Shown one piece after another: positions 35,774 to 47,023 of a stretch of DNA of 64,000 nt. The stretch lies in the NCBI GenBank assembly GCA_029582265.1, contig CM055816.1, forward strand, positions 79,974,472 to 80,038,471, written 5' to 3'. The DNA comes from Zoroaster sp. YZ-2022 (lineage: Eukaryota; Echinodermata; Asteroidea; Forcipulatida; Zoroasteridae). Each line of letters starts with the position of its first letter. Position 1 is the stretch's first letter. A model generated the notes under the pieces. It saw only the letters and a list, made by a program, of their open reading frames with translations. It was not told where the DNA came from and ran no database searches. A program made the translations under genes and the position numbers.

Positions 35774-37645
35774 TTAAAGAATGGTCATGTGTACATATGC
35801 ATGTTTAATTTTACATATCGAAGTAACTGTTACCGCTGTTATCAAACTTATAGAAGGATCACCACTGCGTCGAGGTGGATTCTCTTGCTGACGTTGCCCA
35901 TGGGCACCTCCAAGTTGGGTTAGCATTTGCCCTAACATTCCAAACATCCGAAGCTCATGCTCACGATCCTCTCTACGACGAGTGTCCTCCCTTTCCCGTT
36001 CCCTCTCCATCTGCCTTTCCTCCCATTCCATCATGGATCTTTGGGAGGCCTCTTGCTGCTTAGAAAAACTGCTTAGAGCACTTTCTACCATCTCCTCCAT
36101 CCTGCGGTGCTTGCTTGGGGCCTTGTGTACAGGGGTGTCACTGTTCTTCCGCTTTGTCCTAGCTTTTTCCTGAGGAGAAAAACATATGTTATATTTATTC
36201 ATGATCCAAAATGCAAGTGGTGTCTTGATGATTTTATAAAAGAAATGTACAATGGCAAAGGGCATATCTGAGGCCAAACAAAAAGTTTCTAGTCTGGGCT
36301 TTTCGTTTAAGGAGGGAAAAGCCCCCACCCCCTTTTTTCAAAGATGGCGGCTTTCCCCCAAGATGGTGCCAGTTTTGACCATCTGATTTATAGTAGACCA
36401 GCTTTTCACCTTCCATTGGCTAGTATGTTTTTGAGATCATGAAAAATGACAGGTTTTTCTTAATTTGATGTTTTTAGATGTAAAATTTTTGTTCATAAAA
36501 AAAGTGAGGTTTTTTCACGAGACAAGCGAGGACGAGAAACTGTTTTTTAATATTTTATTTGGTTTTACAATTTGAGCCAAACAAATTCTGAGAATGATGT
36601 ATCTACTGCCAATTTCCACTCGAAGGGGGTATCTCGTCACAACCAAAGCATGCTCTGCAGCTATGCATCATATTACAAATTATGAACTCAACCTTTTGGC
36701 ACGAGCATTTTTTGCGAGCATTTGGGGCGAGACGGCACCTTTCATAAAATAATGTTACATGTATCGGTTTTCAAAAGTGAAACATTTTGGAAAACTGAAA
36801 AAATGAGAAAAAGTGGCACTCAGATACGACATCTCAGCCTTGGCCCAGATAGGCTGATAATTTCACGTTACCTGTGGATCTGGAGGAGTATCCGTAGTAT
36901 CTTCCGACACCAGGGATTCATCAATTGAGTGTTCCGGACTATCAAGACTCTCTGCAGCCTCTCTGCGCATGTCCTCATAAATACTTTCATCGATGTCTGC
37001 CTCAAACGTATCTCCAGCTACAGGTTCATCATCGGCAATGTCTGGCACCTCCTTGAATTGGGTAACAGAAAACAGATGAGCCCATTACTAATTCAATTCG
37101 AAGAAAAGCGTTACTAACGTTATTCTTCAAAATTGTATGAATGAAAAACTATTGTTAACATAAGAACAATATTTTAAAAACAAAATATTAACACTTGAAT
37201 TTTAAATTTAACGTTAGACCCATGTTATTTTTAATAGTATAATATTAATACTATAAACTTTTGCCTACCTTCGGGGCTGTGTCGCACAGCATTTCCCCTG
37301 GCTCTATAGAAGGTCTGCACCCCAAGACCTCATCCAAAATATCAAAGTGGGGGCACGTTTTCCTCTTGCCCCCCACTCTGGTTACGGTGGTGGTCTTTGG
37401 CCTTCTTGTACTCTCGTCGCAAGTTCTTTAATTTATCTCGGCATTGTACAGCCGTCTTGTGGAACCCTGCTGCCAGCAATGCCTCACTAATCTTCACAAA
37501 CACCTTGCTGTTCCTGGTCGTTCCATCCAACTGGCTTTGGATGGAGCCGTCGGCCCAAACATACAACATTTTGGAAACCTCCTCGTCGCTCCAGCTAGGT
37601 CTTTTTTTTGTCTGATTTGTCTGATTTGTCTGGTTTTGGTGCCAT
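35774..37645 (-). CDS. Myb/SANT (trihelix)-like DNA-binding protein of the Harbinger element, two frameshifts
   Basis: Exons 37645-37269, 37051-36872 and 36169-35774 (minus). It starts MAPKPDKSDKSDKK, then the trihelix-like domain: RPSWSDEEVSKMLYVWADGS, AVQCRDKLKNLRREYKKAK, and a CPHFDILDEVLG motif after it. Exon 2 is acidic (DIADDEPVAGDTFEADIDES). Exon 3 is a long Glu/Arg coiled coil (MEWEERQMEREREREDTRR). In this superfamily such a protein binds subterminal DNA and brings the transposase to the nucleus. Two single-base homopolymer extensions break the frame: A8 on the coding strand (37,602-37,609) and G6 (37,369-37,374). With one base fewer at each, the frame is continuous to the stop at 35,774. 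Splice phases otherwise agree. Confidence 0.8.
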
Positions 37646-38045
37646 GGTTTGAGAGCGAGCGAGAGTGGTTGAGTATACATGCAGCAGTGAAAAGGACGCG
37701 ATTTTGTTTTTTTCGCGCGGAGTTTGCGTGTGTGTATTATGTGGCACAAGGTCAAAGGTCATTAGTTTGTTCGTTGTTTCATAACTACAATAATGCACAC
37801 GGATCGAAAATCAACCCAGTGACTTTTCACACTACGCTTTCGCGGCGCTTTCAACACGTGTCGGCGGTCTCAACACGGATCGAAAGCTCTCAACCCACCT
37901 CATGAGCAGGGTTAGTTTCGACACGGATCGAGCATCTTACACGGATCGGCGCCGTGTTACATTTTACAGTGTGAAAAGGTCAGTCAAGATTACACGTGTC
38001 GGACCCGTGTCCAACCCGGAGATTTTCTGTAGTGTGAAAAGGCCT

Positions 38046-38946
38046 ATAGTGAAGTATTCCAACCGTTAGCCTAAGCTAAGGCCAGGGCACGCCTGGGCAC
38101 AGGCTTGTAAAGTTGTATTGTAAGTTGTTGTATTGTCTCATTTGTCTGAGTATAGCGTACAAACGGTCTCGTGTTGTTTTTGTTTTTGAAAAATGAAGTA
38201 AATTTCGGCTTAAGATATCATGGGTATAAATACACAGGTAGTATGCACTTACTCCATGTTTATACAAACATACAAACATTTTCTTTTTGTTTAGTACAAT
38301 ATCTTGAGTGCCCCAAACTACATTGTTTATTGACTTTTGTCTGGTAACTTCATTTTCATAATGATATTTAGTTGATTGTGGTGACTTTACTAAAAGATCA
38401 TTAACCCTAACCCCCTAGGTATTCTGGCTAGGAACCTTAATTCCTGAATCCTCCAAAATCCATCAGTGCACTTTAGGAAACATACCCTTATCTTCAAAAT
38501 GCACCATGCTTTTTAGTTAATCTTTCATATTCAGCACTTACGGCCTGTACTTCTTGCCAGGTAGTAATTTTGCCCCGTTTAAAGAGGTGAAAGTACCAGT
38601 TTCCAACAGTGCTGAAATTTCTCCCAAAAAGTGCCCCTAGCAGGATTTTGCAGGATTTGGGATTGTTAGGGTTAAAAAAGCAGCATGTCAGGCAAGGAAT
38701 TGACAATTCATATCCTGCTTCAATGACAAATTCTGACCCTCAGTTGTGTCCTAATCCTTAGCTCACTCATGGGACATGGGAATACTATGTCCAGAACATT
38801 ACTAGGTTCTGATCATGAAACCAAGTTCATCTTCAACTGGTCTTCAAAACAAATCATAAATTCTTCATTTTAATCTTGCATTCCAAATTCAAATGAGATT
38901 ACTATTTTTGTTAAACTTCTAGAAAACTGTTCTTTTTTCATCAACA
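38046..38946. other. Spacer right of the Harbinger element
   Basis: No supported gene; a 70-codon minus ORF at 38494-38706 is not recognised. Confidence 0.4.
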
Positions 38947-39037
38947 GAAGCTACTTGTACTGCTGCTGCTATTGCAATACCAGCTTTGCTTAATTAAGGA
39001 GCAGTTTTCCAACATGGTGGTTTTTGGAGAAGATTCA
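38947..39037 (+). other. Candidate exon, function unknown
   Basis: Bounded by TTTCATCAACAG and GTAAGT, open in one frame (QLCLIKEQFSNMVVFGEDS at its end). It is Leu-rich. It may belong with the coding fragment at 39,862, but phase could not be confirmed. Confidence 0.3.
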
Positions 39038-39861
39038 GTAAGTAAAATTTTAAGTTTGTTTCAAGATGGTGTTAGTCAGTGACACAAACTGTAGTGTGCA
39101 TACACTGTACAATTGTACATACTTCTTGTATTCGGGCGCACAAAACAACCTGATCAGTATGTGTCACTGGCACATAGTATTTTAACTGCAGATTTATAAT
39201 CTATTTTGTCTTGGAGCAAAGACTATCAACAATTGTTGCTGTAAGGTATTGATACATTTCCTGATTCATTTGAGTTGTATTGGTCTCATGTGACATGCCT
39301 CTAGATCTTTCTTTTGCATATTGTGATCTAAATCTGTTATCCGTTTCTTGATCTAACTGATTTTTTCTTTTTCTTTTTTTTAATGTATCCCATGCTATGA
39401 ACTGTATGAACTACTATAAAACACAAATAATATCCCATTACTATATATTGAGTACTTCCATTATTTGCACCTTTTGTTATGTTCCTTTTTTATGGAGTGA
39501 TACTGTCTATCACTGTCATGCTTTGTTTAGGTTAAATACCACACAAAAAAGGTAATTTTTAAAGATACACAGAACTAATTATGTATGTAAACATCTCCAC
39601 TCAAACTGTAACCGGAATGAGTGTTTGCTCTATTGAGGCAAAAAATTATGTTTTCCTTTCACAAGATCTAAGAAAGCAAAGCAGCTTATTTTCCCATAGG
39701 CCACAGTGCACATATACATTTCATAAGGCTATCAAGAACATATCGTTTTCCCTCCTCTTAATTCCAATTTTCGACACAGTTAATCAGTATATATACTTCT
39801 TTTTAATTTTTTATAGAGAGAAGGTATGCCAATAATCCGGAGATGGAAAAGACTTGGCTTC

Positions 39862-40123
39862 ATGCACTGCATTTGACTTGGAGATTGATGGATTGATTAT
39901 AAGTACATCTGAAGACCTTCTGTCGGCATTTGCAATATACCTGGCAGGTTTTTATGTATTTAACTTAGCGTATCCTTCATGTCTGAAGAAAACTTAGACA
40001 TTCTTCCAGAAGGCAGTGTTAAATATACAGGATAATTTGAAGCCCGAGAGATCTGTTGTTTCTCTTCTTGAAAAACTAAACCAACACCTCGCTCTTGTGT
40101 TTTGCTCTTGTTATGGAAGTAAG
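39862..40123 (+). pseudogene. Coding relic of an uncharacterised invertebrate protein family
   Basis: One frame reads AFDLEIDGLIISTSEDLLSA, FAIYLAGFYVFNLAYP, KKT, an in-frame TAG near 39,994, then TFFQKAVLNIQDNLKPERSV and SLLEKLNQHLALVF. The succession of a Phe/Tyr-rich helix, VFNLxYP, TFFQK and NIQD recurs in repetitive proteins of invertebrate genomes, whose function I do not know. The stop and the lack of a clean acceptor mark it as decayed. Confidence 0.45.
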
Positions 40124-40149
40124 TCGTTCAACACTTAAAACAAATGTAC

Positions 40150-40510
40150 ACAATCGGTATTTGAAAGAAAACATTAATTCCCATCCTCTGGGTTTCAATA
40201 ACTCGCGATTCAATTAACCTGTGACTATTTCATCAGATTTTAGTAATATTTTATTAAAAACAACCAAAAAATGGTCTACGTCTCATCAGGAATGTTGGTA
40301 TGTTCATATCAAACCTATTTGCATTGTAGCTATCAAAATAAGCCAATTCCCAGACCTTTACAGAATTTCAGAAGAAAATATTTCTTTGTAATTCATACTG
40401 GTTTGTACTTAATCAGTGAGCTTTCAGATGAAACTGATCATTTTCTATTGATGATATAGCCAATCCTCCTAGCCTGTACCTTGTCTTTTAAAAATGTGGT
40501 TTGTTCTTTA
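40150..40510 (+). repeat. Dispersed repeat, copy 2 of 3
   Basis: Contains AATTCCCATCCTCTGGGTTTC, CTGGTTTGTACTTAATCAG, TGAGCTTTCAGATGAAAC and TTGTCTTTTAAA in the same order as the other copies. Confidence 0.5.
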
Positions 40511-40729
40511 TTGAGATAGATGTTATAATCTCTTGCTTGGAAAATTTGCGACTTTGCTGAGCCTGTTGATTAAGTCTGAGGCTTTGGTATCTGGTCAGCC
40601 TAGCATTGTTATGATGCGTTTTTCACAGGTATTCAAATTTGCATGAACTAAACAGACAGCACATGTAGTCCACATTAAAACAGAACTTCATCGCACAAGA
40701 CCTATTAAAGAAAAGTACATAATTGTTTT

Positions 40730-41130
40730 GGGGAAGTGGAAGTGTAAATTAATTCCCATCCTCTAGTTACAAAATTTACAAATTCAATAAACTTGTGAAA
40801 TTGTCATACTATTTTGTGGACGTGCTTGGTCACGTTTTAGTGAAACAACAAAATTGATTTCTGCTTTCTCAGGGGTTTTGTGCACATTCTTATCTGTATT
40901 ATTTTGACTTGAATCTGACTTCCTTCGATTATGATAGTCATAAGCAATGTAACGGTCTTCAAATGCACTATTCCTCGACTTTAACAGTATTCAGATGGGG
41001 AATTTAAAACATTTCTCTGGAGGATTCGTACTGGTTTGAACTTTAATAATCAGTGAGCATTCACACTGAAACTATTTTTTTTATCATAACCGATCCCATA
41101 TTTGTCTTTAAATCATTGCTTCGTGGATTG
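40730..41130 (+). repeat. Dispersed repeat, copy 3 of 3
   Basis: Contains AATTCCCATCCTCTAGTTAC, TTGTGCACATTCTTATCTG, CTGGTTTGAACTTTAATAAT, CAGTGAGCATTCACACTGAAAC and GATCCC...TTGTCTTTAAATCATTG. The unit is about 400 bp. Confidence 0.55.
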
Positions 41131-41629
41131 AAAATCATTTTAGATATTTAAAGGTATCTTAAAGATGAATAAATGATTGAAGTGTTGAACAAGTTCTTCA
41201 CATGTGCTGTATCATACCTTTAATTCTATCGATATGTAAGCTAATTAAATTTTGTTGTTGCAGTTGAGTGTACCACTTTAATGAATTTTATCAGAATATT
41301 TAATTTATTTATTAAATTAACAATACCATTGAAAAAAGATTTGTCTTTTTGTCTTCTGTCTTACAGGTGTGATTATGATTATCAAGCAGTGGCAGATCCA
41401 GCAGCGCCAGTAATCTTGATTCCTTTGGAACTCAACATTAATGAACAACATGATCTTGTAACAGTTCTCTTCTTCATTATCTGTATCCTCTCTACAACTA
41501 TCCCCTGCCCCTGATCCATTAGCCCCGCCTCCCCCCCACTGGCTCCTCCATAGTGCCCCGCCCAAATGCTGCTGATCTGCCACTGCTGGTTTGTTTATGT
41601 TGCTAATGTGTTCATGTCAGACTTTTGTA

Positions 41630-41885
41630 TGACTATTGTTAATTAGTCAAAGCTAAATAATTTAATGACTAATGTGTGATTAGTCAGAGGTGAATTACAA
41701 AGAGCGAAAGTCACCAGACTACAGATTAGTCGTATCAAACAGGTTTCTGCTCTTGTCATATGACATTTTCTAGTCGGGGTGTGACTAATTTTCCTTAGTA
41801 ATCAACATAATTTGACTTATTTTAATAAGTCGTATGAGACATTGCCGTGGACTAATATTTTTAAGTCAAATTGACAAATTAAATT
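41630..41885. repeat. GACTAAT/ATTAGTC-rich block (copy 3)
   Basis: At least five GACTAAT or ATTAGTC heptamers in both orientations within 250 bases, such as AATTTAATGACTAATGTGTG and TGTGACTAATTTTCC. No coding potential. Confidence 0.5.
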
Positions 41886-42012
41886 TAACAGTGCACTCAG
41901 TGTAGTTTTATGAATGATAATTTGTATTTTAAAATTTAACCCGTCATTTTACGGTTTACTTTACAATAATGGTTTGGGGAATAAGCCTGCACGATTTGGA
42001 TACTTTATTGGT

Positions 42013-42190
42013 GGTAAGCATGCAAAGCATGCCTCATGTTTTGTGGCAAGCGTGCCAAGTTTTCGGGGCAAGCATGCCCCATTTTTTGTGGCAAGCGTGC
42101 CAAGTCTTCGGGGCAAGCATGCCCCATTTTTTGTGTGCCAAGTTTTTTATGCCCAGTGTTTTTGTCAAGAAAAGTTTGGGGCAAGCAGGC
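42013..42190. repeat. 45-bp minisatellite
   Basis: About three copies of a 45-base unit, each made of GGCAAGCGTGCCAAGT plus CGGGGCAAGCATGCCCCA. Each half contains an inverted repeat (GGGGCAAGCATGCCCC is nearly palindromic), so single strands could fold. Confidence 0.75.
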
Positions 42191-43370
42191 CCGCTAAGTT
42201 TAGTTATTTGACTGTTTTATAAGGCTGGCCTTTTGCCCAATTTGGTAAATGGTCTAAGTTTGTCGAAATTAATACAGTGGTTCAACTGTGCCAAAAGTCA
42301 ATGTTTCTTTACTTGTATTTCTGTGAGTTGTCCGAGAATAACTAAATGAATATTTAACCATGATTGAACAATGAAATATTACATAACCTACACTTTGATT
42401 GGTTTAATGTATTAACAAATTCAATTAAGGGTCTTTCTTCCGAAAAGTTCTCCACAAAAACGCCAGTCAAATTTGAGTAATTATCGACCAAAAATTGCAC
42501 TGAATAATCGACAGCGATCGAGCACTGTTTACGGTTGTGATACGTTGGCTGGTTACATTTTGTTTTGAATACCTGCGCGCCAACACCATGTGATCCAAAT
42601 TCGCCAATCACAACCTAGGTCATAGGTTATATGTGACGATCAAAACAATCATGGCGGCGCCCATGCCTCGGTCGAGTGAGGAAGACTCCGCGATAAATCC
42701 AAAGTGTTTTGTTCACGTAAAATCTGTTACAGCTGAGAAAGCATAATTTGTTACAAATGTGCGATGGTCAAAGATTGTAGAGTGCTCAAAAAAATGGATC
42801 AATCTTTCTGGAAATGAAAAAGAACTCGCAGAGAAGTTGGTAAGCCTAGACCTGCTTGAACTTTCGTAGAGGAAGCTCGTGAAAAGCAGCCAGACATCGG
42901 GTTTTACGCTACTGTTACCGTCGGTATATTGATTCCAAACGTCTGACTGTAGCGGAAAAGCATTGTAAGGAGGTTACACAGTTTGAGAAAGCACATTCGC
43001 CTCCTAAAAAACCCGTCTTAGAGTTAGAGTGAAGTCGGCCTCGTCAACGGGGTCACTATCAATCGGGTCCCGTATTGCCGGCCAAATGTTAATGTTATGT
43101 ATGCAAGAAGGTTGATTTACTAATCAACGTAAACAAGAAACGTGTGAGGGATAAACTTAGACAGGCTGAAAGTGAAGATGCAGGTAAGCAGTACTGAAAT
43201 GAACTAATCTGTTTCCCTAGATTATTGTCTAGATTTTGTCGATGAGTTTTAGGTAGCAGGGGCTGGTCATCAATCATGGTCATTGGGGGAAGGCCTAGTA
43301 CTAGTATTAGTGCTAGGCCAAGAAGAATATACATTTAGTTTAGAAGAGGTTGGTTGGGGTTAGCTGTGTA

Positions 43371-46244
43371 AATACGAGAACAAAACCCTAACTGTCCTGG
43401 TGCAGGGTTAACCATTGACAAGTTACAAAGGGTCAGAGGTTTAAAAATAGCACATTTGAATTTACAGAGTCTTAGGCCAAAAATCGAGCAGGTTCGCATT
43501 CTTATGGCTGAACATAAAATCCACCTACTTACCATGAGTGAAACCTGGCTCCATGATGGTATTAATGATGCTGAAATCAGTGTTGAAAATTATACATTGA
43601 TACGTAACGACCGTAAAGGTGATAACCACGGAGGAGTTGCTTGTTACATTTCCAATGATATAACCCATCGTGTAATTACAGGATCAAATTGCAACTCTGA
43701 GTCATGTTGGATTGAAATTAACTTGAAACAGAGTAGACCAATTGTAATAGTTGTTGTGTACTTGCCAAGCAAACATTCTGAGCATCTATTGAAACTAAAA
43801 CATGAAGTTGGTCAGTTTGATTGTGGTAACCGTGAATTAATAATTATTGGTGACTTTAATTTGAATATGCTTGATAACGCGGACCATGCTAAAATAGATG
43901 ACTTCTGTTGTGAATTACAGCTGACCCAACTAGTTGAAAAGCCGACCAGAGTCACACCCACGTCCAGTACATGCATTGACCTTGTCATGACATCTCATCC
44001 TGAAGCTATCAATATCACTGATGTCGTCCATATTGGCATTAGTGACCACTCTATGGTAATATGCAACAGGAAAATTAATGCAAATCTTAAGGTTCCTCCT
44101 AGGGTCTCAAAAGTCAGGAATTTTAAACATTTTAATGAAGATTTATTTTTAAACGACATGTTTCATGTGCCTTGGCAGCTGATTGAAAATGAATCTAATA
44201 TTGATAATGCTTGGAATACTTGGCAACAGATGTTTAATGACGTTTGTAATAGGCATGCTCCTTACAGGCAAATGCGGCAGAAAAGAAAGAACATGGCTCC
44301 ATGGGTTACTAAAGATATGCTGGAACTCGGACGAAAGCGTGACGCCATGCGAGCTAAGGCTCATAAGACGTGTAATCAAAGTGACTGGCTTGCTGCCAAG
44401 CGTATACGTAACCAAGTTAATAATATGGCCAAATACCTTAAAAAAAGGTACTATGAAAATGCCATCTCCGACAACACGAGTAACTCGAAGAAAATGTGGT
44501 CAATAGCTAAAGAAGCTAGTTCTATTAAAACCAACTCTATCTTGCCAGCTCGTGCAAACATTAATAAACAGAAATTGACTGACGACTTTAATGAATTCTT
44601 TGTTAACATAGGTCCTCATCTGGCTGAAAGTTTTGAAGATAATGGTACAGGTAGTGCTGCTAAAGATATTTCTTCTTCAAACCAGCATAACACCAACTTG
44701 TTTAAATTTTCTCCTGTTACAGCTAGTTTTGTGGAGAAACAAATCAAGCAAATGGACCCTTCTGTGGCAACAGGTGTTGACGGGATATCCAGCAAATTTC
44801 TCAAAATAGCTTGTCCCGCTATCTGTACCTCCTTGACATACCTTATTAATAAATCTCTTTTTACGGGTATTGTGCCAGAGGACTGGAAGATGGCCAGGGT
44901 AACTCCAGTATTTAAGGGTGGTGATCGAGATGAGCTTACTAATTATAGACCTATCTCAGTTCTCCCACTGGTCTCAAAACTTCTCGAAAGAGCTGTAAAT
45001 GAACAACTGTCTACTTTTCTCAACAGGAATGAGCTTCTCGTTACAGAACAGTCTGGTTTTAGACCGCACCATTCTACTCAAACTGTAGTCTTAGATGTTA
45101 CTGACCACATTCTCAATAACATAGACAATGGTAAGGTAACAGGCGCCATACTTTTAGATCTTAAGAAGGCGTTCGATACTGTTGACCATGAAATCCTCCT
45201 GTCCAAACTATACTATAATGGAGTCGAGGAGCTTGAATTGAAATGGTTTAAGTCGTACCTTTCAGGAAGAAAACAGGCCACAAAAATCGACGGTACTACT
45301 TCTGACTTTGCAAATCTGAGTGTTGGGGTTCCACAAGGATCAATACTTGGTCCCCTTCTTTTTATCATTTTATTAACAGTCTTCCTTCGTGTATAGCATC
45401 AAAACCAGAAACCAAAGTGAGTATGTATGCCGATGATACCATGATAATGTTTGATGGTACAACCCCCGATACCATCGAATCTGACATGGTGAATGGCCTT
45501 AATCAAGTAACTAAATGGTTGGTGAACCATAAACTGACGCTTAATGTGAGTAAAACAAAATTTATGATATTTGGTTCTCGCCCAAGGCTACCTACTTTTT
45601 CTCAGGTGCAGATCACATTAAATGATACGTCCATCGAACGAGTTCAGCTGTATAAATATCTCGGGGTTATCCTTGATGAGCATATGTCTTGGTCTGACCA
45701 CATTGATTTTACTGCCAAGAAAATATCTATGAAAATGGGATTTTTGCGACGATCTGCTAAGCCCTACCTTCCTAGTGCGACGTTTAAAATGTTGAGCAGT
45801 GCCATGATATTGCCCTTGTTTGACTATTGCGATGTTGCCTGGTCAGGTTGTGCACACTGCTACTCAGACAAACTCCTTAAATTGCACAATCGTTTGGCCA
45901 GATTAATCCTTAACGCTCATCCTAGAACTCACATCCATGAATTACAACGGGCACTTGCGTGGTTACCTTTGCCGGCCCGTTGGGAAAATCACAGAATGTG
46001 TGAAGTTTATAAATGTGTGAATAGCCTGAGTCCAGCATATCTAAGTTCTCGCTTTGATAAACCATGTCACTCTGCTAATACTCGCGCCAAGACAAACGGG
46101 TCATTACATCTGTCAATTATTCCCAAGACAAATGCTGCAAGGCGCACTTTTCAGTACCTTGGAACCCTGGGATGGAACAAACTTACCACGGCCCAGAAAC
46201 AGGCAGAGTCACTTAATAAATTCAAATCTTTCTTTGTTGATTAA
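43371..46244 (+). pseudogene. Endonuclease-reverse transcriptase ORF2 of the non-LTR element, one frameshift
   Basis: An apurinic-type endonuclease lies at the N-terminus (LLTMSETWLHDG, VVVYLPSKHS, ELIIIGDFNLN, GISDHSMV). Reverse transcriptase follows (NYRPISVLPLVSKLLERAV, TEQSGFRPHHSTQT, ILLDLKKAFDTVDHEILL, SVGVPQGSILGPLLF, then SMYADDTMIMF in the next frame). The C-terminal region is KFMIFGSRPRLP, YKYLGVILDEHMSW and LFDYCDVAWS. The product nicks target DNA and copies element RNA at the nick. A base is missing in the T4 run at 45,368-45,371 between LLFII and INSLPSC; with T5 the frame runs through to the stop at 46,242. All catalytic motifs, including the YADD box, survive. Confidence 0.9.
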
Positions 46245-46826
46245 CGTTTTATGACATTCCTGTTTTAATTATTAATAATTTTATCTCTGCTTCAAATTTA
46301 TTTTGTATACAAATTGTAATATTCCTGTTGTTATCTTTGTTTATATAGAGTGGTTTCTCTTTCATATTAATTTTGATTTAATCACTTGTCCAGCTAGTCC
46401 TGTATTTTAAAGGCTAATTTTAATTATTTTTCCGCCCTTTTCCTTGTATTCTACATTCTTAATACACATTTTCTTACATACTGTTCTTTTATCTTATTGT
46501 AATTGTATTGTTCTTTTCTGTATCCAATATTGTTCTTTTAAACTTATTTTAAGTGTATTATTCATTCTTTGGTCCCCCTCCCCTTCGGAGTTTTAAGTTT
46601 TAAATTCATAAGTTTTAAATTCATATTTTACATTTTATTCATTTTAGAACATTTTGCTTTGTATTTTAATATCTACAGTGCTAATAACTTAAATTGTTTT
46701 AGTTTTGATTTTATAATAAGTTATGTTCATAAGTTATGGAATTTGTTATATCATTTGAATCAGGGCCCTCATGGAAAGCAGTTTGTAACTGATAAGGTTA
46801 CCCTGTATAAATAAAACAGCTAAAAA
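43371..46826 (+). mobile_element. Non-LTR retrotransposon of CR1/L2/Jockey type
   Basis: The open frame begins after a stop at about 43,368 without a clear ATG, and no ORF1 precedes it, so the copy is probably 5'-truncated. The 3' end carries the short motif GCAGTTTGTAACTGATAAGG and a AATAAA near 46,810, typical of the 3' tails of this group. It lies within an intron of the decayed gene at 42.6-48.1 kb. Confidence 0.85.
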
Positions 46827-46831
46827 TATCA

Positions 46832-47023
46832 TAGCTCTTTGGTCACGTCCCTTATAAAAGAGCTACAACGGACCAGGTGTTAAAATTGGCAAATATTGTC
46901 AACGTTTTTTGTTGAATGTTTTAAAGGTAGCCTACCCATTTTTTTTCCCAAAAAAATATTTGCAAAATTTTAACCTGTGGTCCGTTGTAGCTCTTGGGTC
47001 TCAGCAACGTGACCAAAGAGCTA
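46832..47023. mobile_element. Palindromic MITE (192 bp)
   Basis: Left end TAGCTCTTTGGTCACGT and inner AGAGCTACAACGGACCA; the right end on minus reads the same two motifs in the same order, with short loop differences. The centre is AT-rich. Nearly the whole element can fold into one hairpin. It lies five bases after the retrotransposon 3' end. Confidence 0.8.

Larger units (their letters stand above)
32030..38045. mobile_element. PIF/Harbinger DNA transposon, complete (6,016 bp)
   Basis: The ends are inverted repeats AGGCCTTTTCACACTA (16 of 16) flanked by a 3-bp direct duplication ATA (32,027-32,029 and 38,046-38,048), the duplication size of Harbinger elements. Both subterminal regions carry repeated ACACGTGT and ACACGGATC motifs, likely binding sites for the element proteins. 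Inside are a transposase on plus and a Myb/trihelix-type protein on minus, arranged convergently. This is the classic two-gene layout of the superfamily. Confidence 0.92.
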
